DNA from: Caldilineaceae bacterium
GTDB lineage: Bacteria > Chloroflexota > Anaerolineae > Caldilineales > Caldilineaceae
DNA length: 28,397 bases
Direction of reading: 5' to 3'
NCBI GenBank assembly: GCA_026645575.1
Contig: JAPKMW010000125.1
Location: 1-28,397 of the forward strand
Positions 1 through 8,959 of this stretch are shown here, in pieces. Below the pieces are notes generated by a model that was not told the origin of the DNA, searched no databases, and saw only the letters and a program-made list of their open reading frames with translations. Each line of letters starts with the position of its first letter. Position 1 is the first letter of the stretch. Made by a program: the position numbers and the translations under genes.

Positions 1-100
1 CCAGAGTCCGTAGTCCCTAGTCAAACCTAGCAGTTGTTGATTACGGAATCTGAACTTCGGGCTACGGACTCTGGACTTCGGACTTCGGACTTCAGACTTT
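1..100. repeat. Inverted repeat with period-7 units
   Basis: Positions 1-13 (ccagagtccgtag) are the exact reverse complement of 62-74. From about 52 to 100 the sequence runs in seven consecutive heptads of the type ggacttc/ggactct, with three perfect ggacttc copies at 73-93. The left arm touches the window edge, so the element may continue upstream. It lies before the SDR gene and has no coding potential that I can support. The heptad organisation on both arms matches the other gap elements in this window although the sequence differs. Confidence 0.75.
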
Positions 101-171
101 TACCTGCAATCTGTCCAAACGTCCCTACCAAAATAGACCTTTTGATCGCTCTTTGGTAAACTGGTATTATT

Positions 172-975
172 ATGGCGCGAAAAAAATTACAAGGACAAGT
201 TGCAATCATTACCGGTGCGAGCCGAGGCTTGGGGGCGGGCATTGCCGAGCGCTTTGTGCGCGCCGGCGCGGCTGTGGTGTTGACGGCGCGTAGTGAAGAT
301 GCTCTGACCCAACAGGCTGAACGGCTACGGGCATTGGGTGGGCAGGTCTTGGCGATCCCTGCTGACGTGGGTGACCCGGAGCAGGTGGGGCTGTTGGTCG
401 AAAAAACGGTGGAGACCTTTCAGCATATTGACATACTCGTCAACAACGCGGGCGTCGTCTGGCCGATTGAGGAGATTGCCGAAACAGACCCCGATGAATG
501 GGCCTATAATATTCAGGTCAATCTGGTCGGTCCCTTTTTTACCATATACGGCGTTTTGCCAACGATGCTGGAACAGCGCTATGGGCGGATTGTCAATGTC
601 AGCAGCGGGTTGGGGCGCACACCCGTCGCCGGGTTGAGCGCCTATGGCGCAGCGAAAGCGGGGCTGGATCAGTTGACCCGTGTTTTAGCCTTGGAAACGG
701 TGAAAACGGGCATCACGGTCAATGCCTTGCACCCCGGCGTCGTTGACACCGATATGCAAGCCGACCTGCGCAGTGTGGACACCAGCGATAGTCGGCTCAA
801 TTTACAGATGTTCCACGACTTTGAGGAAAAGGGGCAATTGATTCCACCCCTGCAAGCCGCCCGCCTCGTTTACTGGCTGGTCGGTCCCTGGAGCCGTGAT
901 CGTTCCGGTGAGATTTTCAGCTTTCGCGATGATGCCTGGCTTGCCCAGGTGGATCAAGATCTGCAAGAAAGCTGA
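172..975 (+). CDS. SDR-family NAD(P)-dependent oxidoreductase
   Basis: A 267-residue classical short-chain dehydrogenase/reductase with a Rossmann fold. The cofactor-binding motif TGASRGLG is at residues 14-21, the D65 region follows, and NNAG is at 91-94. The catalytic tetrad is N117, S145, Y158 and K162 (YGAAK). The length is typical of the family. Classical SDRs reduce or oxidise a carbonyl/alcohol with NAD(P)H; the residues seen support an active enzyme but do not identify the substrate. FabG-like acyl reduction is possible, but the C-terminal part (about 190-267) is not a close FabG match by eye. The ATG at 172 has no clear Shine-Dalgarno sequence; it is kept because the Rossmann motif begins only 13 residues later. 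The gene stands alone between two non-coding gaps. Confidence 0.9.
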   Translation: MARKKLQGQVAIITGASRGLGAGIAERFVRAGAAVVLTARSEDALTQQAERLRALGGQVLAIPADVGDPEQVGLLVEKTVETFQHIDILVNNAGVVWPIEEIAETDPDEWAYNIQVNLVGPFFTIYGVLPTMLEQRYGRIVNVSSGLGRTPVAGLSAYGAAKAGLDQLTRVLALETVKTGITVNALHPGVVDTDMQADLRSVDTSDSRLNLQMFHDFEEKGQLIPPLQAARLVYWLVGPWSRDRSGEIFSFRDDAWLAQVDQDLQES

Positions 976-1290
976 TGGTGTGTTATCGACTGCATCAATC
1001 CTGGTCACTGTCCACGGCTGACAACGACCCCATACCACTAGAAACTGGTCGAATCGGTTCAACAAAGAGGCGTTACGTTCACGGGAAATAAGGGCGCAGG
1101 TTCAGGTGTTGCGGATCGCCTCTTGATCTTGCACCAATCCGCTGTATCCGAATTCGCGCCCCTATTCCGACGGCTCAAACCGACGAAGCGCAACCCATGC
1201 GTAACTCTCCAAAAATAATCTGGGTATTGTGTCATCTTTGAACTATTGATCGTTTATGAATCTGAAAACTGAAGGAGCAGTTCCACGCTT
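976..1290. other. Non-coding gap with a nested imperfect hairpin
   Basis: No convincing gene is present. An imperfect inverted repeat pairs 1084-1097 with 1156-1168, and inside it GCGGAT (1111-1116) pairs with ATCCGC (1137-1142). There is no T-run, so it is not a standard terminator. It could be a structured leader of the isocitrate dehydrogenase gene or a 3' end structure of the SDR transcript. I could not find a good sigma-70 promoter for icd. The Shine-Dalgarno gaaggag at 1270-1276 belongs to icd. Confidence 0.4.
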
Positions 1291-2541
1291 ATGAGCTACC
1301 AAAAAATTGTTGTTCCTACCACGGGCGAAAAGATTCGCTTGGAAAATGGCAAATTGTACGTTCCCAACAATCCGATTGTCGCCTACATCGAAGGTGACGG
1401 CACCGGCGTTGACATCTGGGCCGCTAGCCAACCGGTTTTGGATGCCGCCGTGGAGAAAGCTTACGGCGGTCAGCGCAAGATTGCCTGGATGGAAGTGTAC
1501 GCCGGTGAAAAGGCCAACGCCGTCTATAACGAAACCATCTGGTTGCCGGAAGAGACGCTCGACGCCATTGACGAGTTCATTGTCGGTATCAAAGGACCGC
1601 TGACCACGCCGGTTGGCGGTGGTATTCGCAGTATCAATGTGGCGTTGCGCCAGCGGCTGGATCTCTATGCCTGTCTGCGTCCGGTGCAATATTTCACCGG
1701 CGTCCCCAGCCCGGTCAAGCACCCGGAACTGGTTGATATGATCATCTTCCGCGAGAACACCGAAGATATTTATGCCGGCATTGAATTTGAAGCTGGTAGC
1801 GCCGATGTTGAAAAGTTCAAGCAACTCTTCAAGGATGCGTTCCCCAAGTCCTTTGGTAAAATCCGTTTCCCCGACACCTCCGGCATTGGTATCAAGCCGG
1901 TGAGCCAGGAAGGCACGGCGCGCTTGGTACGTTCGGCCATTCAATATGCCATCACCAACAACCGCAAGAGCGTCACCCTGGTGCATAAGGGTAACATTAT
2001 GAAGTTCACCGAAGGCGCCTTTATGAATTGGGGTTATCAGATTGCCGCCCAAGAATTTGGCGCTACTCCGATTGATGGCGGCCCCTGGCACAAACTGCCC
2101 AACGGCATTGTGATCAAGGATGTTATCGCCGATGCTATGTTGCAACAGATCCTCACCCGCCCAGCAGAGTATGATGTCATCGCCACGCTCAATCTCAACG
2201 GCGACTACATCAGCGATGCGTTGGCGGCCCAGGTCGGCGGCATTGGCATTGCCCCCGGCGCCAACATCAACTACGAGACGGGGCGCGCCATCTTCGAGGC
2301 GACCCATGGCACGGCGCCCCGCTATGCCGGCCAGGACAAGGTCAATCCGTCTTCGGTTATTCTGAGCGGTGAGATGATGCTACGCCACATGGGCTGGCCC
2401 GAAGCGGCCGACCTCATCATCCGCGCTACAGAGAAGACTATCGGCCAAAAGGTTGTTACCTATGACTTTGCCCGCCTGATGGAAGGCGCCACTGAAGTCA
2501 AATGTAGCGCCTTTGGTCAGGCGCTGATCAAGAATATGTAA
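1291..2541 (+). CDS. icd: Isocitrate dehydrogenase (NADP-dependent)
   Basis: A 416-residue protein that oxidatively decarboxylates isocitrate to 2-oxoglutarate in the TCA cycle, in the cytoplasm. It is colinear with E. coli Icd. The substrate residues S114, N116, R120 and R130 lie in [14 protein letters not shown], followed by R154 and Y161 in [10 protein letters not shown]. The C-terminal part [14 protein letters not shown] and [11 protein letters not shown] retains the residues equivalent to E. coli Y345, V351, Y391 and R395, which point to NADP rather than NAD; K344 is replaced by R, which keeps the charge. S114 is the residue that AceK phosphorylates in enterobacteria; no aceK is seen here. 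The start ATG is preceded by gaaggag. A strong terminator follows directly, so the gene is probably monocistronic. Confidence 0.97.
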   Translation: MSYQKIVVPTTGEKIRLENGKLYVPNNPIVAYIEGDGTGVDIWAASQPVLDAAVEKAYGGQRKIAWMEVYAGEKANAVYNETIWLPEETLDAIDEFIVGIKGPLTTPVGGGIRSINVALRQRLDLYACLRPVQYFTGVPSPVKHPELVDMIIFRENTEDIYAGIEFEAGSADVEKFKQLFKDAFPKSFGKIRFPDTSGIGIKPVSQEGTARLVRSAIQYAITNNRKSVTLVHKGNIMKFTEGAFMNWGYQIAAQEFGATPIDGGPWHKLPNGIVIKDVIADAMLQQILTRPAEYDVIATLNLNGDYISDALAAQVGGIGIAPGANINYETGRAIFEATHGTAPRYAGQDKVNPSSVILSGEMMLRHMGWPEAADLIIRATEKTIGQKVVTYDFARLMEGATEVKCSAFGQALIKNM

Positions 2542-2542
2542 T

Positions 2543-2589
2543 GACAAGAACAGCCCTGGTCCTGTTGGTCGCCAGGGCTGTTTCTTGTC
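2543..2589 (+). terminator. Rho-independent terminator after icd
   Basis: An almost perfect stem of about 17 bp: 2543-2559 (gacaagaacagccctgg) pairs with 2572-2589, with one extra t in the right arm and a 12-nt loop. It starts one base after the icd stop codon. The T-rich part is in the descending arm (tttcttgt), which makes termination on both strands plausible. Confidence 0.85.
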
Positions 2590-2736
2590 CCGCTGCCCCT
2601 TCTTGGAACCGATGTCCCCATCCGCAACGTTTGCTGAGATCAGATGCTCGTTTTTCCGCAAAATATAACTTTAGCCTTCTAACCATTATGTAAATCTTCT
2701 GTCAGACAAACTATGTAGAATTCATGGCATAATGGC

Positions 2737-2746
2737 TGGTATACCA
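2737..2746. promoter_or_regulatory. Perfect 10-bp palindrome upstream of GH13 gene
   Basis: tggtatacca is a perfect palindrome 70 bases before the start codon at 2816, just downstream of a -10-like cataat (2728-2733). It could be an operator for the alpha-glucan enzyme gene, but no good -35 box accompanies it. The rest of 2590-2815 shows nothing recognisable. Confidence 0.3.
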
Positions 2747-2815
2747 AACACCATGTAGCGGTGCTCTTAGCAAAGAAGGCAATTGTTGTTTGCACTTGAT
2801 CACAGGTGAACCAAG

Positions 2816-4666
2816 ATGCGTGATTTAATCACTAATTCACTACAAACCCAGAGCCTTGGCATCAATATGCTGCCGATTGATATTCGTGGTGGTGTTCATC
2901 ATGATCTGCTGGCGCCCAACACGACCACGTTTGTGATGTATGCGCCGTTCAAACCCTATGTCAGTTTAGTTGGCGATTTTAATGGCTGGAATAGTCGCGC
3001 CAACCGCATGGTGACTGATGGCCGCGGCGTCTGGTGGACGACCATTCCCCGTCCCGGCGAGACGCGCTACGGTTATTATGTGGCGATTGACGACCAATCC
3101 CACGCTTGGGTTGGCGACCCCTACGCCACACAAATGAAATGGACAGCCGAAGGGCCATGGGCCTATTTGCCGGCGCGTACACCGACCTTTGCCTGGCATG
3201 ATCAGGAGTGGCAGACGCCGGCTTTACGGGATCTGATCATCTACGAACTTTGTGTGCGCGACTTTGCCGGGCGTTGGTTTGCCAATCGGCCCCACCACGG
3301 CACCTTTCGTTCGTTGCTGCCGTACATTGATTACTTGGCTGAACTAGGGGTGAATGCCATCGAGTTGATGCCGATTCAAGCCTTCCCTGGCGATTCTAGT
3401 TGGGGCTATAACCCGGTCTTCTACTTCGCACCGGCGCAAAGCTATGGCACGCCCGCCGATTTTAAGCAGTTAGTCGATGCCTGTCACCAACGTGGGCTGG
3501 CTGTCATTCTCGATGTTGCTTTCAACCACGCCTGGGGGCAACACCCCTATTATCAGATCTACCCGCCCATGTATGGCCCCAAGGGTGAATGGCTTGATGA
3601 TTGGAACCCCTTCTTTCACCATACATCGCAGGCCGTGAATGGCTGGGGTGGCGTTGATTGGGATCACTTTGCTGGTGAAACCACCCGTTACTTTCAGGAT
3701 GTGGTGCGCTTCTGGCTGCGTGAATACCATGTTGATGGCTTTCGCTTTGACTGGGTTTGTGGCGTTGATTATGACAGCGGGCAGCCGATGAACCCCAGCT
3801 TTGACCCCTATCACGGCATTAGCGCCATTGGCTGGGCGGCGCGTCAGGAAAAACCGGATTGTCTGTTGATCGGCGAATTCTGGCAGTTGGAGGGTACGCA
3901 CCCAGAGAAAAGCGCCGCCAAACTAGTGCAAGAAACCCCGATCGACGCCTACTGGAATGGTGACTTTCACCATATCCTCGACGACGTGTTGAATCAACGC
4001 TGGGAGTGGGAGAAGCGAGACATCTTCCGTGCCATCGGCGGCTATCGCGACCAAGGGTTGGTCACAGCGACCAGCATTGTGAATTATTCGTGTAGTCACG
4101 ATGAGGTGCGGCCGGAGCATGAGATCATTTTCTACTCGCAGCGCCACATCACCCGCCCCACCGCGATGACCGTGCAGCAATTGGCACAGACCAAAGCCTT
4201 TCTGGGGTTGGTTACGCTGCTGACGGCGCCGGGTATTCCTATGCTCTATTCAGGTCAAGAATTTGCTGAAGATGGCCCACGCACAATTGATTTTCACCCC
4301 TTGCCCTGGGAAAAGCTGCAACAGGCTGACCACCAGGCGTACTTGCGCCTGGTCAAGCGCCTGATCACCGCCCGTCGCACCCATCCAGCACTGGCAAGCG
4401 ACCATATTCGTTTTTACCCGAATGACTTTCCCCGTGAGCAAGTTGTCCGCTTTGATCGCTTCTTGACCGAGGCAGGAAGTGGCAAAGTGACCGACTTTGT
4501 CGCTGTCGCCCTCAACTTTAGCGACACTCCTCGTAAAGTGGAACTCACCGTTCCTTGGCCAGGGCGCTGGCAGGATGTGATCAGCGAAACGGTTCATAAA
4601 ATTACGCAAAATATTTGGTTAACCCTACCGTCCTGGCAAGCCGCTATTTTGGTCTACCCGGATTAA
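2816..4666 (+). CDS. GH13 alpha-amylase family enzyme with CBM48 domain
   Basis: A 616-residue enzyme acting on alpha-1,4/1,6-glucans. The N-terminal beta-sandwich (about 35-115, [17 protein letters not shown]) is of the CBM48 type found in branching enzymes, debranching enzymes and maltooligosyltrehalose trehalohydrolases. The (beta/alpha)8 barrel carries all four conserved GH13 regions: DVAFNH (233-238), GFRFDW with nucleophile D312, GEFW with acid/base E354, and SHDEV with H428 and D429. The catalytic triad is therefore D312/E354/D429. An all-beta C-terminal domain of about 100 residues ends the protein. There is no signal peptide, so a cytoplasmic role in glycogen or trehalose metabolism is likely. 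Branching enzyme or trehalohydrolase-like activity both fit; I cannot choose. aggtga at 2803-2808 supports the start. Confidence 0.9.
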   Translation: MRDLITNSLQTQSLGINMLPIDIRGGVHHDLLAPNTTTFVMYAPFKPYVSLVGDFNGWNSRANRMVTDGRGVWWTTIPRPGETRYGYYVAIDDQSHAWVGDPYATQMKWTAEGPWAYLPARTPTFAWHDQEWQTPALRDLIIYELCVRDFAGRWFANRPHHGTFRSLLPYIDYLAELGVNAIELMPIQAFPGDSSWGYNPVFYFAPAQSYGTPADFKQLVDACHQRGLAVILDVAFNHAWGQHPYYQIYPPMYGPKGEWLDDWNPFFHHTSQAVNGWGGVDWDHFAGETTRYFQDVVRFWLREYHVDGFRFDWVCGVDYDSGQPMNPSFDPYHGISAIGWAARQEKPDCLLIGEFWQLEGTHPEKSAAKLVQETPIDAYWNGDFHHILDDVLNQRWEWEKRDIFRAIGGYRDQGLVTATSIVNYSCSHDEVRPEHEIIFYSQRHITRPTAMTVQQLAQTKAFLGLVTLLTAPGIPMLYSGQEFAEDGPRTIDFHPLPWEKLQQADHQAYLRLVKRLITARRTHPALASDHIRFYPNDFPREQVVRFDRFLTEAGSGKVTDFVAVALNFSDTPRKVELTVPWPGRWQDVISETVHKITQNIWLTLPSWQAAILVYPD

Positions 4667-4711
4667 AGCACCGGTCTTGTGAAAGCCAATAGGTAAGTTT
4701 TGTGTTGCCCC

Positions 4712-4743
4712 TATCACCGCGAATTATGAGATTCGCGGTGATA
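4712..4743. terminator. Hairpin after the GH13 gene
   Basis: tatcaccgcgaat (4712-4724) and attcgcggtgata (4731-4743) form a perfect 13-bp stem with a 6-nt loop, 45 bases after the stop codon. No T-tract follows, so it may act as an mRNA 3' end stabiliser or an imperfect terminator. Confidence 0.55.
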
Positions 4744-4802
4744 TTGATCAGAATACCCCTTGCCACCCGCCACTCGTTCCTCTTTTCACATTCATTGCAT
4801 TG

Positions 4803-4831
4803 TTGCAACTCAACTGTCTCTGTATTACAAT
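4803..4831 (+). promoter_or_regulatory. Candidate sigma-70 promoter of the sdh operon
   Basis: TTGCAA at 4803-4808 and TACAAT at 4826-4831 are separated by 17 bases, close to the consensus. The predicted transcript would begin near 4838 and carry a leader of about 270 bases before sdhC. In the rest of 4744-5108 I see no gene and no other element; short frames there do not look coding. Confidence 0.45.
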
Positions 4832-5108
4832 ACATTTACGAAATCGTTGTTGGCTACTCTGTTCGCCACGGATGGCAAATTCGTCGCAAGCAGGGTCGTT
4901 ACCGGTCTATCTGTATCCTAAACTCCTGAAAATAAATTCCTGCTGTGGTACACTGGTAATTGGTGATTGCAGCAACGGTATAACCTTTCTATACATGATG
5001 AGAGTATTCAATCATAGCAATGGCGACACTCGGTTGGCGTGTAGACGCGATCAGCCGATGGACGCGACAGCGCTATGCCTAACTGAAAACGTAAGTGAGG
5101 AGTGATTT

Positions 5109-5795
5109 ATGGCGGTAATGGCGTTGACACGGTCAACGATCGGCAAGAAGGTGATTATGGCAGTCACCGGTTTGATCTGGATCGGTTATGTGGTGATGCA
5201 CATGTATGGCAACCTCAAGGTTTTTTTGGGGCCAGAAGTCTTTAACCACTATGCCGAAGGGTTGCGCGTATTAGGTGAACCGGTCTTTAGTCGGCTGCAT
5301 TTGCTGACCATTGCACGGGTTGTCCTGGTTGGTTCCATTGCGGCCCATGTTTGGGCAGCAGTGACGTTGACCCGACAGGCGCAGATTGCTCGTCCGCAAC
5401 GGTATGCGGTCACCAAACGGCAGGAAGCGGATTACGCTGCTTTGACGATTCGTTGGGGAGGCGTGGCGATCTTCTTTTTCATTTTGTATCACCTGGCGCA
5501 CCTGACCTGGGGCGTGCCGGGGCTTCACAATGATTACATTCGCGGCGATGCCTACCATAATTTGGTGATTGGCTTTCAGAATCCACTCAATGTGATTCTC
5601 TATTTAGTTGCCTTGATCGCACTAGCCTTTCACCTCTATCACGGCACCTGGAGCCTGTGTCAGACGCTGGGGTTGGTCAGTCATGATTCGACCCCCACAG
5701 TACGTGCGTTGGCCTGGGTCTTGGCGATTGTGGTGCCGGTGGGTTTTGCGCTTGTACCCATTTCCGTGATGTTAGGCATCACGGCGTTGCAGTAA
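5109..5795 (+). CDS. sdhC: Succinate dehydrogenase cytochrome b subunit
   Basis: A 228-residue membrane anchor of succinate:quinone oxidoreductase with five hydrophobic segments (about 14-35, 65-87, 115-134, 160-182 and 198-222). This is the single-subunit type-B anchor, as in Wolinella, Bacteroidetes and Chloroflexota, not the SdhC/SdhD pair of Proteobacteria. Four histidines in membrane segments fit two b hemes: H31 (VMHMYGN), H80 (AAHVW), H128 or H131 (LYHLAHLTW) and H175 or H178 (FHLYHG). The subunit passes electrons between quinone and the iron-sulfur subunit. gaggag at 5097-5102 sets the ATG at 5109; an in-frame ATG three codons on is the alternative. First gene of sdhC-sdhA-sdhB. Confidence 0.93.
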   Translation: MAVMALTRSTIGKKVIMAVTGLIWIGYVVMHMYGNLKVFLGPEVFNHYAEGLRVLGEPVFSRLHLLTIARVVLVGSIAAHVWAAVTLTRQAQIARPQRYAVTKRQEADYAALTIRWGGVAIFFFILYHLAHLTWGVPGLHNDYIRGDAYHNLVIGFQNPLNVILYLVALIALAFHLYHGTWSLCQTLGLVSHDSTPTVRALAWVLAIVVPVGFALVPISVMLGITALQ

Positions 5796-5872
5796 GAATG
5801 CGTATCGCTTGGCTGATGCGCTTACGATAAAAATAGTATATCTTTGTGTTTGAACTGAATTGAGGAGTTGGG

Positions 5873-7837
5873 ATGGCTACAACGACATCACCCACAGTCA
5901 CGACAATGCCGGTGTTTACCGAGGCGACTTTGAACGCCGGCATTCCCTCTGGCCCGATTGAACAGAAGTGGGAAAAATATAAATTTGAAATGAAGTTGGT
6001 CAATCCGGCTAACAAACGTAAATATACCGTCATTATTGTCGGCACCGGTTTGGCTGGCGCTTCTGCCGCGGCGACGATGGCCGAGCTGGGCTACAATGTC
6101 AAGAGCTTCTGCTATCAAGATAGCTCACGCCGCGCTCATAGTGTAGCGGCGCAAGGTGGCATCAACGCCGCCAAGAACTATCGCAACGACGGTGATAGCG
6201 TCTTCCGCCTCTTTTATGACACGGTCAAGGGCGGCGACTATCGCGCCCGTGAAGCGAATGTTTATCGCTTGGCCGAAAATAGCAATAACATCATTGATCA
6301 GTGCGTGGCGCAAGGTGTGCCTTTCGCCCGTGAATATGGCGGAATGCTCGACAATCGCTCCTTTGGCGGCGCTCAAGTTTCGCGCACCTTCTATGCCCGT
6401 GGGCAGACCGGCCAGCAGTTGTTGTTGGGCGCTTATCAAGCCCTTTCGCGCCAGGTGGCGGCCGGCAAAGTCGAGATGCACCCGCGCACCGAAATGCTCG
6501 ACTTGATTGTGGTCAATGGGCGTGCGCGCGGCATTGTCACCCGCGACATGGTGACGGGCAAAATTGAATCCTATCTGGCTGATGCTGTTGTGCTGGCGAC
6601 TGGTGGCTATGGCAACGCCTACTACCTCTCCACCAACGCCAAAGGCTGTAACACCACGGCGATCTGGCGGGCTTATAAGCGGGGCGCTTTCTTTGGCAAT
6701 CCTTGCTTTACCCAAATTCACCCCACCTGTATCCCAGTGGCGGGTGACGAGCAGTCCAAACTGACCTTGATGAGTGAATCGCTGCGCAATGACGGGCGGA
6801 TTTGGGTGCCGCGCAAGGCAGATGACCGGCGCAACCCGAAAGATATTCCCGACAGCGAACGCTACTATTTCCTGGAAGAGCGCTACCCAGCCTTTGGCAA
6901 CCTGGTGCCGCGCGATGTCGCCTCCCGCGCCGCCAAAGTGGCCGTCGATGACGGCTATGGCGTGGGTGAGTTAAAGAATGGCGTCTATCTGGACTTTGCC
7001 GACGCTATCAAGCGCTTGGGCGAAGCGGCGATTCGCGACCGTTATGGCAACCTCTTCGATATGTATGACAACATCACTGGCGAAGATCCGTACAAGCTGC
7101 CCATGCGCATCTACCCGGCGGTCCACTATACAATGGGTGGTCTCTGGGTCGATTACAACTTGCAGAGTACGATTCCCGGTCTCTTTGTCATTGGCGAAGC
7201 CAACTTCTCCGATCATGGCGCCAACCGTTTGGGCGCCAGTGCGTTGATGCAAGGGCTGTCCGACGGCTACTTCATCGTCCCTTACACCATCGGCAATTAT
7301 CTGGCGCAGACCAAATTGGATGCGGTCAACAGTAGCAACGACGCCGTGAAGGAAGCGGTGGCTCAGGTCGATGGCCGAGTCAATCGTTTGCTCAACATCA
7401 AGGGCAAGCGCACCGTCGATTCGTTCCACAAAGAATTGGGGCGGATCATGTGGGACTACTGCGGCATGGGCCGCAACGAAGCCGGCCTGAAACATGCGCT
7501 GGAACGCATTCCTGCCTTGCGCGCCGAATTTTGGGAAAATGTCAACGTACTGGGTGGCAAAGATGAACTGAACCAGGCGCTGGAAAAAGCCGGTCGTGTG
7601 GCCGACTTCCTGGAATTGGGTGAACTGATGTGTACCGACGCCCTGCACCGCGCTGAGTCCTGCGGTGGTCATTTCCGCGAGGAGAGCCAGACCCCCGAAG
7701 GCGAAGCGTTGCGTGACGATGACAACTTTGCCTATGTCGCCGCCTGGCAATATGCCGGTGATGAGGTTGCACCCATTTTGAACAAAGAGCCGCTGACCTT
7801 TGAGTATGTGAAGCTCAGTCAGCGCAGTTATAAATAA
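5873..7837 (+). CDS. sdhA: Succinate dehydrogenase flavoprotein subunit
   Basis: A 654-residue FAD subunit that oxidises succinate to fumarate on the cytoplasmic side. The N-terminal dinucleotide motif is [13 protein letters not shown] (about 54-66). The segment [15 protein letters not shown] contains H89, the expected site of covalent FAD attachment. R352 (DVASRAA) corresponds to the proton-shuttle arginine, and H418 ([10 protein letters not shown]) is in the substrate-binding motif. The ~45 residues before the FAD motif and the overall length fit the type-B flavoproteins. gaggag at 5862-5867 precedes the ATG. The gap to sdhC is 77 bases. The gap to sdhB is 116 bases and contains an inverted heptad repeat, so the two genes are probably co-transcribed through a hairpin. 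Confidence 0.96.
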   Translation: MATTTSPTVTTMPVFTEATLNAGIPSGPIEQKWEKYKFEMKLVNPANKRKYTVIIVGTGLAGASAAATMAELGYNVKSFCYQDSSRRAHSVAAQGGINAAKNYRNDGDSVFRLFYDTVKGGDYRAREANVYRLAENSNNIIDQCVAQGVPFAREYGGMLDNRSFGGAQVSRTFYARGQTGQQLLLGAYQALSRQVAAGKVEMHPRTEMLDLIVVNGRARGIVTRDMVTGKIESYLADAVVLATGGYGNAYYLSTNAKGCNTTAIWRAYKRGAFFGNPCFTQIHPTCIPVAGDEQSKLTLMSESLRNDGRIWVPRKADDRRNPKDIPDSERYYFLEERYPAFGNLVPRDVASRAAKVAVDDGYGVGELKNGVYLDFADAIKRLGEAAIRDRYGNLFDMYDNITGEDPYKLPMRIYPAVHYTMGGLWVDYNLQSTIPGLFVIGEANFSDHGANRLGASALMQGLSDGYFIVPYTIGNYLAQTKLDAVNSSNDAVKEAVAQVDGRVNRLLNIKGKRTVDSFHKELGRIMWDYCGMGRNEAGLKHALERIPALRAEFWENVNVLGGKDELNQALEKAGRVADFLELGELMCTDALHRAESCGGHFREESQTPEGEALRDDDNFAYVAAWQYAGDEVAPILNKEPLTFEYVKLSQRSYK

Positions 7838-7840
7838 GAC

Positions 7841-7930
7841 CGTGTTGCGTGTTGCGTGTTGCGTGAACTGGATGATGTGGGGGCCTTATCACCCAAATCA
7901 GGTAGCACACCGCACGCAACACGCAACACG
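7841..7930. repeat. Inverted period-7 repeat between sdhA and sdhB
   Basis: The left arm at 7841-7865 consists of repeated cgtgttg/gtgttgc heptads. The right arm cacgcaacacgcaacacg (7913-7930) is the exact reverse complement of 7841-7858. The 54-nt loop has nothing coding. The right arm ends 23 bases before the sdhB start, and sdhB has only a weak Shine-Dalgarno sequence, so the element could influence sdhB expression. Confidence 0.85.
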
Positions 7931-7953
7931 TAACAGATAGCGAGCAAAAGAAC

Positions 7954-8733
7954 ATGAAGTTACATCTAAAAGTGTGGCGGCAGAAGGGGCCAAATCAAGC
8001 AGGAAAGCTGGTTGATTATGATCTGAATGATGTCAGCCAGGATGCCTCCTTTTTGGAAATGTTGGATAAGTTGAATGAAGAGTTGCAGACCCGTGGTGAG
8101 GAGCCGGTGGCTTTTGACCATGATTGCCGCGAGGGCATTTGCGGGTCGTGTGGGTTGATGATCAACGGTGTGGCGCATGGCCCAAAGAAGGCGGTTGCCT
8201 CCTGCCAACTACATATGCGCACCTTTAAGGATGGTGATACCATCGTTGTCGAGCCGTGGCGCTCTACCGCCTTCCCACTGATCAAGGATTTGGTGGTCAA
8301 CCGCAGCGCGTTAGACCGCATTGTCGAGGCTGGTGGCTTTATTTCGGTTTCGACTGGCGCCGCGCCGGACGCCAATGCCATTCCCGTGCCGAAAAAGGTG
8401 GCCGATCAGGCGATGGATGCTGCCGCTTGTATTGCCTGTGGCGCTTGTGTCGCCGCCTGCCCCAATGGGTCGGGGATGCTCTTTACGGCGGCCAAGGCGC
8501 AGCACCTGAATTTGCTGCCCCAAGGTCAGGCTGAACGGTATGAACGGGCGCTGAACATGGTTCATCAACATGACGCTGAAGGTTTTGGCGGCTGTACCAA
8601 TATCCGCGAATGTGAAGCGGCCTGTCCCAAGTCGATCAGCATCGACTTTATCGGGATGTTGAACCGTGATTACTACATCGGCACCCTCAAGGGCGCCGGT
8701 AAGCGCCAAGAGCGCAGTGGCGGCACGGGGTAA
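7954..8733 (+). CDS. sdhB: Succinate dehydrogenase iron-sulfur subunit
   Basis: A 259-residue subunit that carries electrons from FAD to the cytochrome b anchor. The plant-type ferredoxin domain binds [2Fe-2S] through C58, C63, C66 and C84 (CREGICGSC). The C-terminal domain holds the [4Fe-4S] ligands C159, C162, C165 and C224 and the [3Fe-4S] ligands C169, C214 and C220 ([22 protein letters not shown]). All cluster ligands are present, so the enzyme should be complete. Start at ATG 7954, with a weak upstream agcgag. It is the last gene of the operon; a terminator lies 28 bases after its stop codon. Confidence 0.96.
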   Translation: MKLHLKVWRQKGPNQAGKLVDYDLNDVSQDASFLEMLDKLNEELQTRGEEPVAFDHDCREGICGSCGLMINGVAHGPKKAVASCQLHMRTFKDGDTIVVEPWRSTAFPLIKDLVVNRSALDRIVEAGGFISVSTGAAPDANAIPVPKKVADQAMDAAACIACGACVAACPNGSGMLFTAAKAQHLNLLPQGQAERYERALNMVHQHDAEGFGGCTNIRECEAACPKSISIDFIGMLNRDYYIGTLKGAGKRQERSGGTG

Positions 8734-8761
8734 GCGTAGCATCTGGAAATTTTTAGCGAAG

Positions 8762-8793
8762 AAAGGCCGGCAGACCTCACTGTCGGCCTTTTT
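8762..8793 (+). terminator. Rho-independent terminator of the sdh operon
   Basis: aaaggccggca (8762-8772) pairs with tgtcggccttt (8781-8791) with one G-U pair and an 8-nt loop, followed directly by more T residues. A canonical intrinsic terminator. Confidence 0.88.
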
Positions 8794-8821
8794 GATCGTG
8801 TTAAATCAGTTGTGATAGGTA

Positions 8822-8901
8822 AGCTCGTCCCGTAGGGACGAGTGAGTTTAGAAGGGGAGATCGTCTTTCCTCTCTAAATTCATCCGTCCCTACGGGACGA
8901 G
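8822..8901. repeat. Inverted pair of hairpins (cgtccctacgggacg type)
   Basis: 8824-8852 and 8873-8901 are reverse complements at 26 of 29 positions. Each arm is also a hairpin in itself: ctcgtccc/gggacgag with loop gta on the left (8824-8842), and cgtccc/gggacg on the right (8885-8899). The single strand can thus fold either into one long stem or into two small ones. It lies between the sdh terminator and the MBL hydrolase gene. Confidence 0.8.
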
Positions 8902-8959
8902 TGAACTTGCTCAGACGTTTGTTGGCGAATGATAGCGTATACAAATTAGGGGAAGAACA

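Noticed and set aside
142..170. Promoter-like TTGATC-17-TATTAT before the SDR gene
   Set aside because: The -10 box ends one base before the start codon, so transcription would begin inside the gene, and no in-frame start codon follows before the cofactor motif.
1243..2307. 354-codon open frame on the minus strand opposite icd
   Set aside because: It lies antisense to a clear isocitrate dehydrogenase, has no ribosome site or recognisable domain, and its composition is that of a codon-bias shadow.
4702..4929. 75-codon open frame between the GH13 and sdhC genes
   Set aside because: It runs through a terminator-like hairpin, lacks a ribosome site, and its product looks like translated non-coding sequence.
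6971..7750. 259-codon open frame on the minus strand opposite sdhA
   Set aside because: Shadow of the well-conserved flavoprotein gene; no motif or start signal.
7841..7930. Possible CRISPR array in the short tandem repeats
   Set aside because: Units are 7-8 bases, contiguous, without spacers and arranged as inverted arms; no cas genes are present.
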